64,000 nt of DNA from Micropterix aruncella (taxonomy: Eukaryota; Arthropoda; Insecta; Lepidoptera; Micropterigidae): contig OX155961.1 of assembly GCA_944548615.1 (NCBI GenBank), positions 12,462,239 to 12,526,238 of the forward strand. Reading direction: 5' to 3'. Below the pieces are notes generated by a model. It saw nothing but the letters and a program-made list of their open reading frames with translations, was not told the origin of the DNA and did not search any database. The position numbers and the translations under genes were made by a program. Each line of letters opens with the position of its first letter. Positions within the stretch are counted from its first letter, which is position 1. Below are positions 42,598-54,207 of this stretch, in pieces.

Positions 42598-42706
42598 CCA
42601 TGAATAAAAAAAAATCTTAATTTGAAATTTCAACTCAAACCCAAGTTATCCAAGTTCAAAGTAGCCAGCGTGGAAAAGCAGCAATTACATAAGTAAGGAT
42701 CCAATA

Positions 42707-43311
42707 TTAAAAATCCTTGGTTACCCCACCGTTTAGGACGCGGCGACACACGCTAAACGTATGCATCCACCATAATTAATTGTATGGCCGAGTCGCCGTT
42801 CCAGCGCGTTGAAATCGGCCAATAGTGTGACGAACATTCGCCGAGGGGCCGTCGATTCGTAGAGCGGCCAACGATGTGATTGGACATTGATCTATTCGCG
42901 CCATTATCAGGCAAAACGTAGTAAATATTCATGGGCGTGTAGGAGTTGGAAGTGCAGGCTTATCTGGCGACCACCGCCGATTAAGTCATTGGCTCATCAT
43001 TATGCGAATCAGCGCGAGGCGCCTCGGTGCGAATGCAACATTTACCACTATTAAATCATGGATTTGTTGATATTCGTAGGTATTGCTGCAATTAAATGTT
43101 AATGGCTGCTAAGTTAGTGGACATGAACGAGGTAGCTAAGTTAATTTTGTTACAAAACCATGTTCAATCCATACTATAATCGTTGGTGTACTCTGCGATT
43201 TCTCCAAGGAGTGCACCATACAATGTTGATAGTAAAATTTGTACATTGTGTGACAGTTAATATTATATGGAAATAAACCCTAACTTATAATAAGATTTTT
43301 ATATAATCTTA
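42707..43311. other. Unique, GC-moderate stretch; possible regulatory region
   Basis: 42720-43060 has balanced composition, no repeats in common with the rest of the window and several homeodomain/GATA-like sites (CCATAATTAATTGT, CGCCATTATCAGGC, CCACTATTAAATCATGG). No coding frame is evident. Regulatory function is a guess from composition and motif content. Confidence 0.25.
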
Positions 43312-44040
43312 TCTATACTAATATTATAAAGAGGTAAAGTTTGTGAGGTTGTAGGAAGTAATCTCTGGATCTACTGAACCGATTTTGAAAATTATTTTAC
43401 CAATAAAAAGCCACGTTATGTCATAGGCTATATATTAATCCGAAAAATGACAAGACTTTTTCGTGGTTGTCGGATATGCAAAGTAAGTCGGAGAAAAAAT
43501 GGGCGAAGGAAAACGTTTCTAACTAACGCTGCCTTAACGATGAGAGATATATGATTAAGTTCTAGAGAAAAGTTGTAGAGCTTGATAATGCCTACAAAAA
43601 AGTCAGCAACAGCATATGTCTAACTTTTATATTTATGTCACAAAAAGTTGTATTTTATATTAAAAAAAATATTTAAATCGTTGTGTGATGTTTATTGGTC
43701 ATATTACCAACAATTATGAATTCATATAAAAATAAGTAAATTTATTGTCTCAAGTCGTTAAAACAAAAGAGTCTTCCTTTTACTGCATATAATTTCCCTT
43801 TTATTGCATAAATGGTTAAAGAGATAAGACACTCACAAATAAGACACTCACAAGAAGACACTCACAAATAACGGTAATATAGTCAAATTGGCATGCAAAT
43901 ACACACATATGCAGTAAAAATATAACCCTTCTTTTGGCAGTCAGGAAATAAATCATAGTAGGTACTAACCGAACCACACTCATAATTTCATCACAACTAA
44001 AAAGTTTTACCGCCCAACGAATTGGGCACGGGTCAGCTAG
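43312..44040 (+). mobile_element. Non-autonomous Helitron, copy C
   Basis: TCTATACTAATATTATAAAG after A at the 5' side, GGGCACGGGTCAGCTAG before T at the 3' side, with a GCCCAACGAATTGGGC hairpin just upstream. Interior collinear with copies A and B. Its 5' flank is unrelated to theirs, which fixes the true 5' end. Confidence 0.9.
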
Positions 44041-44939
44041 TAATATAATAAGAGTGAAAAGGTTCAACAAAAAAGAAAAGTACCTCAGGGTTTGACTCTT
44101 TTACCCAGTTCTAGAGTTTCAACAGTATGGATATACGGCAAATACGAAACTCCATAGCGTTAATCCTTTATTGAGGAAAAGAAAGGTATATTGAGCACAA
44201 CTTAAACATACTGTTCATTTAAATTAGTGAGAATAGTGAAATTTTCAAGTTTTTGAAAATTGGGCGAAATTCCTAAGTTTTTGAGGTATAAAAACATGTG
44301 TCCTTGTCCCAAGAGCATTCAAACAAAAAAAAAAGAAAATCGAAATCTAGGAGCTAAGTTGCAAAAAAAAAATGCGGCTAATGGCGGACTTCTTTAACGG
44401 TCATCATTTTTATTACCTGAACGGATTTACAAGTGTTTCCTTATTTGGAAGTTCTCTTTTATTATCTATTATCACAGAAAGTAGTATATTCCAATTAAAA
44501 AGTGCAATTTTCTTTGGTGTATCCAACGTACTAGGAAAAACGAATAACGATTACGATAATATGCGTAATACAATGTATAGGTATTTGAAAATTTGCTAGA
44601 AAGGCGTTAGGTAAAAATCATAATTTCTTTTCAACTAATGTAAGAGTGTATGACTGAATTATATGGTGTTTGTGTGTAAGTATTATTTAAGTGTAAATGC
44701 TTACAACTTTTGTCATATAACCGAAAGTAATACCAATCAGCTCGCGAAAAAGCAATATCCTAATATAACATCAGCATCCCTAGATGCGGGCGTTTTTGCT
44801 CAGCTAGGTGTACTATAAGCCAAAGGCCATGTGTTTAATTTGTGTCTCCTGCACGTTTGATAATAAGTTTTAACGAATATCATACCCTTTCTTCTATAAA
44901 AATGTTTGTACCATCACAATACTAGATCCTCACCTTCCT
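44041..44939. other. Unassigned stretch
   Basis: AT-rich. The frame 44372-44599 (Phe/Ser-rich) has no recognised features. Confidence 0.4.
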
Positions 44940-45678
44940 ACTTTTCTTTATCGGTTATACGGTTCTTTATCGGAATCAGGAATCATGACTCTATTTTCTT
45001 CCTACATCTACCAAAATATTATGTACGCTTGTAGACACCTAGCAGAAGTTCCGGTGAATAGTGATTTTCATCATCACGATACGAGGAATAAATCCAATCT
45101 CCATATAAACCGACAGCGACTTAGCAAAGTGCGATACAGCTTTATACACCAAAATTTGTCCTTCTATAATAAGATTCCAAAGAAAATGAAAAGCCTTGGA
45201 GAGGACCGATTTAAAAGGATAATTATAAATAATTTGGTAAGGAACCCAATTTATGGTATAAGGGAGTTTGAAAATTCCGAGTTTATTTTCCATGTTGATA
45301 ATTAGCAAAATTTTAAATATAACGGAATTATGATAGCTGACATTCTAATTGTCATATAATTTAATATACATCTATTTATGTTTAAAAAATACGAAGCCAT
45401 ATTTCTGGATTGACAATACAAATTATTTTACGTTGATTATTCTACCTAGAATCTGCATTTCTATTTTAATATATTATTCTTTCACTATTTAATGACATTA
45501 GTATATTTTGATTATTTGTAAGTAGGTAATATTGAATATAATATTACAGCCATGACAACTAACATGATAGTTATGTTTTTAATAATTAAATTTTAAGCAT
45601 TTCATTTTGTGACGCATCCAAGTGTAGGAATCCCTATCTACTGGAGTAGTTGATTGTATTGTATTGTATTGTATTGTA
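44940..45678 (+). mobile_element. LINE 3' end with (ATTGT)n tail, copy b
   Basis: The frame 44985-45305 reads MTLFSSYIYQNIMYACRHLA, HHHDTRNKSNLHINRQRLSK, VRYSFIHQNLSFYNKIPKKM, NLVRNPIYGIREF and stop. It is the least damaged post-RT segment of this LINE family in the window. The 3' untranslated region of about 350 bp matches copies a and c and ends in (TATTG)n (45652-45678). Confidence 0.88.
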
Positions 45679-46489
45679 TACGTTGCTATAGGGTACTAGT
45701 CGATTGATTTACCATTCTTTCCTTTACTCAAAGGTAGATGCTCCTCAGCCTTAAAAATGTGCCACCTGATATATTCGGTTTGTCGTCTCAGGAGCACTCC
45801 TGGCTGGGGCCGCAGAACTACGTAGTTATGTCGGTCTGTCCATCTATATATCTGTCTGCGAGTTATCTGTTACTAGGTTTGGATCTAGTACTGCTGATTT
45901 CTCTGAAAATTCTGCATGCATGGACACTTGGTGTTTAACTTGCCTATTTGTCATTTAGTGAGGTACTGTTTAAATATTCTATGAACCCAAGTGATATGTA
46001 TCACCTTTGGTGGTCGTTAAGCTGCTAATGTTGAGGTAATAACAAGGACTGCGCGCACAGTGCATAATAATTCGTATCAAATCGCCCACTGTCACGTCTA
46101 GAGTCTAGACGATGCGAGGTTTATATCATTGGTTAATATTCAATGATACGGCAGGAGCTTAGAATACGTCACCGCCGCCCCTGGATATTACTATGCCAAT
46201 CAGACATCGCATCGTGTGGGGCCACATAAAGCAGCTTAGTGGCCGTATGTACATTCATTCCTTAATCCAGTTTCGAAGTACATAATTGAGGAAAATGATA
46301 ATGATATAAATAATTTCATTAAAAAATTAATAGATAATCGTCATTTCTACAGTTTTCTACATTCTACAGAGCTGGTCCACACCGATGCGGTGCGGCTGCG
46401 GCGCGGCGCCTGAGCGGTGCCGCTGCGCGTCTTACGTACAAATATCCATGGTATTATAATTACCCTTACGCGGTTCTCTCACTTACTTA
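45679..46489. other. Unassigned; partly GC-rich
   Basis: 46080-46260 is unique and GC-moderate. A GCGG-rich patch with GATGCGGTGCGGCTGCGGCG lies at 46383-46430. No coding sequence recognised. Confidence 0.35.
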
Positions 46490-47138
46490 GCGGTGATTCG
46501 GTGTCTACCGAGGCTATTGTTGACCACAGCATCCTTTGCCCGGCTTTTCGCACGGTACCTGGCAGTTGCCGTAAAGTTAACAATCACCCCCCCTCGAGTC
46601 GACTGATTAACGACGCACGGTGCGCAAACCGTCAAAAAAGCGCCCGAAGGTCTATTCCAGGGCAACTGTCCCGCAGGCACAAAGCCCTATTCTGGGCTCG
46701 CACTTTCTGCGTGGAGGCTACCGGATAGGTGTTGACCTGTGATTTAGGCCGATCCTATTTTTTTTACTTTTTTTATTTGTTGAGTGGGGCTTTTCTAAGG
46801 TCCTTTATGAGCCTTGTAAACACTGCGACTATTGCTGATCTATTGTGTTCGCCACCTACTATAGTTCTGCGCTAAGCCTTGTGTCATTTAAGAACCGCAG
46901 CAGGCTTTTGGCGCCAGATTGTTTTACCTCCTCAGGTTGGAGGTAATGACCACCCAAGTGGGTGTATCTTTTACGCATCAGCGGGCCCACTCGCACATGA
47001 GGTGTTGGGGAGTTTCATCTGCTCCTTGGCAGAACCTGCACATTTTTGTGTCTCTGAGCTTGAGGTTGAACATGTGTTTGTTCAACCTAATAGGTGGCTA
47101 CCGGATAGGTGTCTGACCTGTGATTTAGGCAGATCCTA
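46490..47138 (+). repeat. Repeat family D, copy 5, split by a LINE
   Basis: The 3' half of family D (GCGCAAACCGTCAAAAAAGC, GCCCGAAGGTCTATTCC, GTGGAGGCTACCGGATAGG) ends at 46757. The 42-44 bp block GGCTACCGGATAGGTG ... GATTTAGGC.GATCCTA is repeated at 47095-47138 beyond the LINE. Confidence 0.7.
46758..47094 (-). mobile_element. LINE 3' end with zinc-knuckle, 42-44 bp flanking repeats
   Basis: The minus strand reads RLNKHMFNLKLRDTKMCRFC, QGADETPQHLMCE, then after a one-base frameshift LMRKRYTHLGGHYLQPEEV and SLLRFLNDTRLSAEL with stop TAG (46861-46859). The CxxC....ET..H...C knuckle and R...LG block are the end of R1/I/Jockey-type ORF2 after RNase H. An A-rich tail lies next to 46758. The long direct repeats are the probable target duplication. 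Confidence 0.82.
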
Positions 47139-47699
47139 ACACATAGGACATAGTGGATCAACAGGCATTCGGTTTGTAAGACATACGATTTGCGATTCAG
47201 TTTTGAAACTTACGCGGGGGCAGATTTTTACAAATACGTCGCTGCAAGCTACGTATTCGGTTAGCGCAACCTATTCAACTGCACTCAAGATATTATTGAC
47301 TCGGCGATAATGGCAGGGTTAACCGACGCATGCATAACGCGAAGTGATAATGATTTTGTTTTCAATCGCATTACCGCATTCTGTTGCATAAATCGCTTGT
47401 AATCCTCCTCTCCGCCGTCGGTAATCTCTCCTTTGGCGGCGAACGGAGCGGTGGCGGCGCACACGCTACGCCCTCTAATATATTTCGATTAAATAGTCGC
47501 TGGCGATTCGATCAATCAACCGCCTCGACAGTCTCTAGGCTGCGCTTTCAACGATCTATAAAGTGGCCGACTGGCATTGCAAGAAAAATCGTAGATGCGC
47601 CATTCCAAGCAATAGTGGGCTGTCATACAATACTATCCAGGAAATCGATGATTCATAGGTCACACTGAAAGCTTTCGGAACTAACCACTTACGAAAACA
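47139..47699. other. Unique, GC-moderate stretch; possible regulatory region
   Basis: From 47180 to 47690 there are no shared repeats and composition is balanced, with TTCGATTAAATAGTCGC, GATTCGATCAATCAACC and GATCTATAAAGTGGCC. A short frame (47384-47668) has no recognised domain. Could be an enhancer or an untranslated exon. Confidence 0.25.
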
Positions 47700-47815
47700 A
47701 TTTGGAAAGATAATTACAATTATAAAAAGGGTATAAAAACGAATTTACCGCGTGAATTTTGTAGCACCCGACGTTTCGGCGGTGCTACAAAATGTATTGT
47801 AGTAGCGGTGGTGAA
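47700..47815 (-). repeat. Penelope-like terminal repeat fragment
   Basis: AAAAACGAATTTACCGCGTG, AATTTTGTAGCACCCGACGT and TTTCGG match the outer arm of the element at 37638. Confidence 0.65.
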
Positions 47816-47824
47816 CGTGTTTCG

Positions 47825-48521
47825 TGCAGCTTGGGCCACAAGATGCATTTTGTTCTCGAATCGGCTCAACTCACGATTCAGCTCTTATTCAGAATCCTCC
47901 TCTGAATGGAAGGCTACCCCGGGTAAGACTCCCCGTGGTCTCAGGCCTTAGAGCTTATGGACCGATTCCTCCGAGCCGGATTGCATCCTGGCGCCACTGG
48001 ACGGTTTGCACACCGTTTGGCGAAGCCAATCGTTTTGTGCATTCTGACTAATTACTGAAGGGATCTGGAGACTATGGAAATACACTGTTTCCTAAGCAGC
48101 GGGGGTGAATGTTGACCTGTTGTCATGCCAATCTTGAAATGACGTTGGGCCACTCGATCCCGTGTGGCACTACGGGCAAAGAACGCCCAGGTCCGCGATA
48201 AATTCTAACTGAAATACCGCTGTAATACAACAGCTAGAGGTCGCATAAGCGACTTCGGACCCGCAGCCAGTCGGGAGGAACGGAGGTATCCTGAAGGTGA
48301 ATTCCAGACGGCGATATCCTGCCAAAACTGGTAGTCAGGGGGCGAGGCCTACCCTGGCTAGGACCTTTCCCCGGTGGCTAGAATCTGACGGGCAGGTGGC
48401 GGATCTTGACGGTGGACTGTTTTGTCCGAAGTCTTCTGCGCTCACCCTCACGGGAGACAGAACGATACATTTCGTAAAAACTTCCTGGGGTGACGGGTTC
48501 GCCTATTGTAGTTGACAACTC
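47825..48521 (-). repeat. Repeat family D, copy 6
   Basis: Near full length in reverse. The family start (AGTTGTCAACTACAATAGGC, GAACCCGTCACCCCAGGAAG) is at 48521-48481, and the family end (AGCTGAATCGTGAGTTGAGC) is near 47865. It confirms the approximately 700 bp length of copy 1. Confidence 0.65.
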
Positions 48522-49216
48522 CAGTTGTCTTGTAGTAGCCAAATATTGCCAGTCTATTGAACAAAGGCTAATCCATTTTGTTCCTTCAGATCAAACAGTT
48601 TGACAATGATTGCCCGAGGTATAGTTTCGGTATACTATGACTGGTTATTGTTTCCAGTCTGATCGTTATAGAGTGGTCGCTTATGGAAGTTTCGGCCTTT
48701 TGAATTCGGCGGGAAGCCATGATTTGAGCAGGTTAGGTTCTAATCATGTAAAATCAAAACCGGGGTCATGCAATTAGATCAGGGACATGCCGACTCATGA
48801 CCCAATCATGATTTGGCATGTTCCCCGGTCCAGCTGGAGCGCGCCAGTTTTACCAAATATATAACCATTACCAGCATTATTAAACTTGTGTACTTCTGTG
48901 AAGTGCGTGTGCACTTCTAACACAACTATTTATTTAGTTTATAACCCTGAACACGTTACAATCCTTTGTAACTGACTTCAATAAAAAGTAGAAGGTTATC
49001 AATTCGATTGTATGATATTTTTTTAATTTTTTGTTACCGCAGAACTCTGTTTTTTTATGAACCCATTTGAAAATTTCATTTTTTATTTGAAAGAATATTT
49101 ATTTTTGGTCCCATTTTTTATCAAAACCCTGTTCTGATAATGGAATTTATGAGGAAATGAGGGTCCGATGTCAATGCATTTTTTTATGGTAAGCATGACC
49201 TGTTTCTACACCCTGT
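48522..49216. other. Mostly unassigned; family C-like trace
   Basis: ACCCTGAACACGTTACAATC at 48943-48962 resembles the right part of family C, followed by ACTGACTTCAATAAAAAGTA. The remainder is AT-rich and unassigned. Confidence 0.35.
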
Positions 49217-49793
49217 ATACAATACAATACAATCCTCAATACAATACAATACAATCAACTACTCCAGTAGATAAGCATTCCTACACTTGGATGCGTCACA
49301 AAATTAAACGCTTAAAATTTAATTAATAAAAAACATAACTATCATGATAGTTGTCATGGTTGTAATATTATATTCAATATTACCTACTTAAAAAAATAAT
49401 CAAAATATACTAATGTCATTAAATAGTAGGAGATAATAATATATCGAAATAGAAATGCAAATTCTATGTAGAATAATCAACCTAAAATAATTTTATTGTC
49501 AATCCAGCAATATGCCTCCGTATTTTTGAACATAAACAGATGTATACTAAATTATACGAGAATCAGAATGTCAGCTATCATAATACGGTTATGTTTAAAA
49601 TTTTACAAATTTTAATTAATTATCAACATGGAAAATAAACTCGAAATTTTCAAACTCCCTTATACCATACATTGGGTTTTTTACCAAATAATTATTTTAT
49701 AATTATTTTTTAAATTGGTCCTCTCCAAGGATTTTCATTTGCTCTGGAAACTTATTATAGGACAAATGTTGGTAAATAAAACTGTGTCGCACC
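49217..49793 (-). mobile_element. LINE 3' untranslated region with (ATTGT)n tail, copy c
   Basis: Collinear with copy a from its tail (49217-49255 as ATACA units) through CTACTCCAGTAGATAAGCAT, TCATGATAGTTGTCATGG, ACATGGAAAATAAACTCG to GTGTCGCACC. The coding end is barely reached. Truncated against family P sequence. Confidence 0.82.
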
Positions 49794-49809
49794 TTTTCTC
49801 TCAACGTTC

Positions 49810-50305
49810 AACAGCACATTACACGAAATTTCGTATACTCATTCAGTTATGATAGCCCGTTTTAAGTTTCACCATGACATAGCTGTGTGCACCTAGGTTT
49901 GGGCTCCGACGAATGGACTCCTCAACGGCCAACAGCAAAGATACGAGATGTTGTATTCAGTTATGATAGCCCGTTCTAAGTTTCACCATGCCATGGCTGC
50001 TGCACTCAGGGTTGGCTCCCGAGGAGGGGACTTCTCAGTGGTCAAGAGCATAGACACGAAATTTTGTATATGCCTTTTAATAACGACAGCCCGTTCTAAG
50101 TTTCACCAAGACGGGACTGCGGCACCCAGGGTTGGCTTCCAACGAGGTAACTTCTCAACGGTCAACAGCACAGACACAACGTTTTGTATACGCATTCAAT
50201 TATGATAGCCCGTTCTAAGTATCACCATGACATGGCTGCTGTACTTATAAGTAATTTTGGAGTCGGTTTTTTTGTTGTTAAAATTTTGTCTATTATTTAT
50301 TTGTT
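49810..50305 (+). mobile_element. Repeat family P, four tandem units of about 118 bp
   Basis: Units beginning TATGATAGCCCGTT.TAAGT near 49848, 49962, 50080 and 50203. Each has TTTCACCATGACATGGCTGC, CAGGGTTGGCTCCCGA.GAG and CAACAGCACAGACACGAAAT. The array ends with the family terminus GGAGTCGGTTTTTTTGTTGT and TAAAATTTTGTCTATTATTT. Non-autonomous element with internal tandem repeats, class unknown. Confidence 0.7.
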
Positions 50306-51904
50306 GGACAGTCGTGTACGAGTTGGGCAGTCGATAAGAAGCATACTTGTCACGCATGTGCCTATCACCATATTTCTTTACAGGAGGACGGGGTTCGAAT
50401 TCTAGAGTGGTTGACTGATATGATGATTGAACAAACCAGTCCAAGAGACAAGCAACGTGTCTGCTATGTAAATTGTCCTCGAGGAAGAATTATGATATGA
50501 TACGGAGCGATATGTTTATTGGGTTGTTGGCGGTGTTCAGCGAGCGCCGCTCTTCCGCGTGGTTCCTAGTTTGAGTTATGGAGTTCCTAGTCTGTATGCA
50601 TTTTAAGCATCGAGTCCCAAGATTTTGATGGCACTCTTTCACATACTCTTATTTATTAGCCTATATTAGACAGGCGTGTCCCTTTTCGAGCTTGCAATTT
50701 TGCGAATATATTTAATTTAAAATTGGGGTTTCTGCTATATTTTCTTAAAATTTCGTTTGAACAGAAAATACTCACCTAAAACTGTGAAAAAAATGAGAAT
50801 ACTAATGAAAAGTTGTTTTCTAATAAGTTATAGTCATTTTGTCGAAAAGGTGTTATATTGGCAGAACAAAATGTGAAACTTTGAAATTCACAGAGTAAAA
50901 GATTCAAAATTTGGTCTATGTAAGTATAGACTATTTTGCAATAATAAGTAATTGAACTCAAATAATATGAAACCATTCAAAGGTTTAAAGTATTAGGGCC
51001 AATATTCCGTATAATTTTATACAATCTAATATGTATGTATGTATTTTACACTTCAAATCATAAAATAAATTCTACGCTTGTCAACATTTTATATTCTTTG
51101 ACTGCAATTAATTATGTTATTGTTGTAAAATCTTCTATACTTTGTTCAAACTTTGAATTCCCTCTTTTCTCTGTGAATTTAAAAGTTTCGCCTGTTTTTA
51201 ATGCAAATATATTATTATACAACATTAACGGTACTTATTATAGTTTTTAGGAATGTGTTTTTTTTAATGATTTTCTTTAAATTATCTATTTAAAGAAAGT
51301 TAGGCATTTAAACCTCATTTCATTTTTTTTTATAATTTTTTATTTTTTATAACCAGGTAATATTGTTCTATTCTATGTTTAAGGTATTACTATTATCTAA
51401 ATACTACGACGCATAAATCATGTTGAAACTACAGTATACTGTTATTTCCGTATTAATCGCACGGAAATTTTTAAGACATATAATCCAGTAATGGAGGTAA
51501 TAAAATTCCTTTTAATATTCAAAAACTTACAATAAAAACATCTTTATTTTATATAAATCCGTATAACAAAATGCACAGTAAGAATCTATCCAATATTTTT
51601 CTCAAAGCACTAACTTGATTAAATATTAACGCGATCGAGTGCGGCAATGTCAATAATTGGTAAACTTTTTGGAATCAGTCTTTTCCATTAATCACAACGC
51701 GGTAGTTTCAAATTCGAAAATATGAATACTTACACGAAAAAAACCACAAACGATTACTAAAGATACAAAGAGACTCACGGCTATTGTCCAAATTTGGGGT
51801 AGCTTTAAAAACAGCAACTTACCTGAAACAATAAGAAAACATCGTTAATAATTTAATCGTATTTTTTATGCAATGAGGCGATATTGATTTTACTTTACCG
51901 GCAG
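50306..51904. other. Unassigned, AT-rich
   Basis: 1.6 kb. A GGACAGTCGTGTACGAG trace near 50310 recalls the family C terminus. No coding or regulatory features recognised. Confidence 0.4.
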
Positions 51905-52110
51905 TGGAAAAGTATTGTGAACGCACTTCTGTGTGTCTGTGTATGTGTATTCCTCCACGATAGCGCCTAAACGCTTGACCCGATTGGGCTGAAATTTAGC
52001 ATGCAGGCATCATTTGGTCATGGCAATTGTGGTTGAAATCGGTCCACCAGGGGCGCGCTAGTCATACTTCAATCTCGAAATATTGAACCTAAAGTCTTAA
52101 AATTCGGTAC
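51905..52110 (+). repeat. Repeat family G, copy 2
   Basis: GAACGCACTTCTGTGTGTCT, GATAGCGCCTAAACGCTTGA, GGGCTGAAATTTAGCATGCA, CTTCAATCTCGAAATATTGA. Longest copy of the family in the window. Confidence 0.6.
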
Positions 52111-52149
52111 ACAGTGAAGTTTTAATTGTAATATGTCATATACAAGCGA

Positions 52150-52475
52150 GACAAATCATTTTTAAACTCCGACATATTTAGGATAATACATCATAATAGA
52201 AAATACCATTTTAATACCTCAGAATGTACTACAAATACAGTATGACAATATTACTAAAATACTAAGAAAATACTACCTAAACTAAGAGGGGAAAAGGGAT
52301 TGACGAATTGGGAGAGGGGTTGGGGATCGGCGTGGGGGAAGTTGCTTGCAGGGGGAGGGGGTGGCAGGGGGAAGGGTGAGAGGGAGGAGAGGGGCTTGGG
52401 GGAAAAGTACGAAGGGGGAGGAGTTGTCTACTTGCCGGGAATTTGGGCTGACACAACCGATTTTTACATTACTAA
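52150..52475 (+). repeat. Family E copy with G-run core
   Basis: GAAAATACCATTTTAATACC upstream, then 52287-52430 with repeated GGGG to GGGGGG runs, and the end TTGCCGGGAATTTGGGCTGA, CACAACCGATTTTTA. Frames on both strands derive from the purine tract. Confidence 0.7.
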
Positions 52476-53328
52476 ACCCACCCCACCGCATTGGGCCCAG
52501 AGACTGTAATTTCATTATAGTGAGATAAATACCGCCGATCCTGTTGCATACGGCTCGCTTGAAAACCTCCACTGCATGAAGGCGTAAATTGCGTGAACTG
52601 ACATCACATGACGTGTTTCATAACATAAATAACATGTGATGTTAACGGAATAATCGCAATGTCCAAACATGTCTGTCCCGCCACATGAAACAGTGACAGG
52701 TGCAAGGGTAAAACTTCGCAATCTTCTGATCGAGTACATTGCACGAGTATTCATGCATGCTTACATTGATATATTCATGGATCTATCAAATATGGCATAA
52801 TGCTCGGTAGACGCTAGTGAAATTTTTTCATATGATTTTATATGAAAATAGATCGCTCGAGCGCAACAGATTCGGTAGGTGACTTTTAGCATGTTTAACA
52901 GTACAACTCAATGAACGTCTATGAAAAATTTCCAAACATTATCAGTTATTTCTTTTTAAAAATTACCTATTTGACTGGGCTATCATGCATGCGCCGTGGG
53001 CGAGGATATCATTTAACATCTTGTAACGCTTTGTAAGCCGCTGGCCAGTCGCCATGTTCATATCAATATCAAACTATACGGAGCGAAATAATCCTGACAA
53101 GACTATTTAACGAAGAGATCCTAATTTAATCCATGCGTCAGTATTGTAGTTGAATAACCGCTAACATTGAGCCTACTGTTTATTTTTTCCCTAGACGATT
53201 ATTGTATAATTATTATATTGTATAGTTATTCATAATTATATTACTATATTATAATTATTATTGTATTATATACTATTCCATGGAAATCAAACATTCCAGA
53301 AGATCACTAGTACAAATTAAATAAATAC
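52476..53328. other. Unassigned stretch
   Basis: Includes a TATAATTATTATA-rich patch (53195-53285). No recognised genes. Confidence 0.4.
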
Positions 53329-53524
53329 CATGATCTCGCGAACGCCGTCAACCGGAACGGCTTCACTGTGCACCTTCACTCGGTGGAAGTTGGCGGTCGA
53401 GGCCTACCAGCCAATTCTCTGTTTCATCTCTTTAAAGATTTTGGTCTCTCCAGGAAAATAATCAACTTCCTAGAAAAATTATCTAAAACCGCGATTTCCG
53501 CATCCCAAATATTTTGGCTTCGAT
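53329..53524 (+). pseudogene. Retroelement ORF fragment
   Basis: The open frame reads HDLANAVNRNGFTVHLHSVE, VGGRGLPANSLFHLFKDFGL, SRKIINFLEKLSKTAISASQ, IFWLR. The pattern VEVG.RG....SL...L...GL.........L...A...S..IW..R resembles a C-terminal block seen in some non-LTR elements. The family is uncertain. It runs into a G17 tract. Confidence 0.45.
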
Positions 53525-53541
53525 GGGGGGGGGGGGGGGGG
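53525..53541 (+). repeat. G17 homopolymer
   Basis: Seventeen consecutive G followed by TGAATGGGTGG. Likely unstable in length. Confidence 0.9.
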
Positions 53542-53714
53542 TGAATGGGTGGTAAGGTGAACGCTCACATGTGGCAAGACAGCTGTCCTAAACCTACCAC
53601 AACCGGTCGTTAGTCCGGAGTCCACCGCTAACCCCTAGAATTGTAATGATAGTATTATGATTAGCCCTACTCCGGTCAGAGAATTCCATGGCAGCTCCGT
53701 TTTTATTTTATTTT

Positions 53715-53862
53715 ATTGATGGTTCATAGCGCAATTACGTCACGATAGTTAATATTCATTATTTAATTACATTACTTAAAATTTTAGATGCAAAGACGCA
53801 TCGAAGTGTAGGTAAGCCTACCTACTGGAGCAGAACTAAATTGTATTGTATTGTATTGTATA
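53715..53862 (+). mobile_element. LINE 3' end with (ATTGT)n tail, copy d
   Basis: ACTTAAAATTTTAGATGCAA, GACGCATCGAAGTGTAGGTA, CCTACTGGAGCAG and (TTGTA)n to 53860 match the final 150 bp of copies a-c. Confidence 0.75.
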
Positions 53863-54207
53863 TAGTTACTATTATACGTATATGGAGTTAAAACCGCTCC
53901 AGGAGGCATGCACTAGTTACGCTGCTTTATATCATACCAAACAAAATGCATAGCGATTCAGCGATAATTGTATGTAAATGAGACAGCAGATCTACCCTCC
54001 TGCTAGCAGGCGGTTCCTTTCGCCCCGGTTAAACGTCAAGTTGATTTAACCTCACGTGGGAAGTTTGGAAGCGAAACAGATCGCGACTTATTTAATGAAT
54101 GGAGGCTGTATTGCCCTGTTGACTTTCACGAATGCTATTGTAGTAGAGCTGGATCGGAAACAGTTGGCGCCGCGCTGACGTTTTAATTTTGTCGGATTGT
54201 ATAATAA
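53863..54207. other. Unassigned, partly GC-moderate
   Basis: Unique sequence containing CCTCACGTGGGAAG, an overlap of an E-box and a Su(H)-like CGTGGGAA core (about 54053-54060). A single site is weak evidence for regulation. Confidence 0.3.

Larger units (their letters stand above)
41640..42706 (-). mobile_element. Mariner-like element, copy 2, with two later insertions
   Basis: On the minus strand it starts at the terminus ATATTGGATCCTTACTTATG, TAATTGCTGC (42706) and runs through the family interior. It reaches the transposase end CPREFYSRGIRQLPLKL and CIDIR near 41650, after which similarity stops. It has lost the HDN to PDLAP portion kept in copies 1 and 3. Insertions lie at 41764-41907 and 42254-42597. 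Confidence 0.75.
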
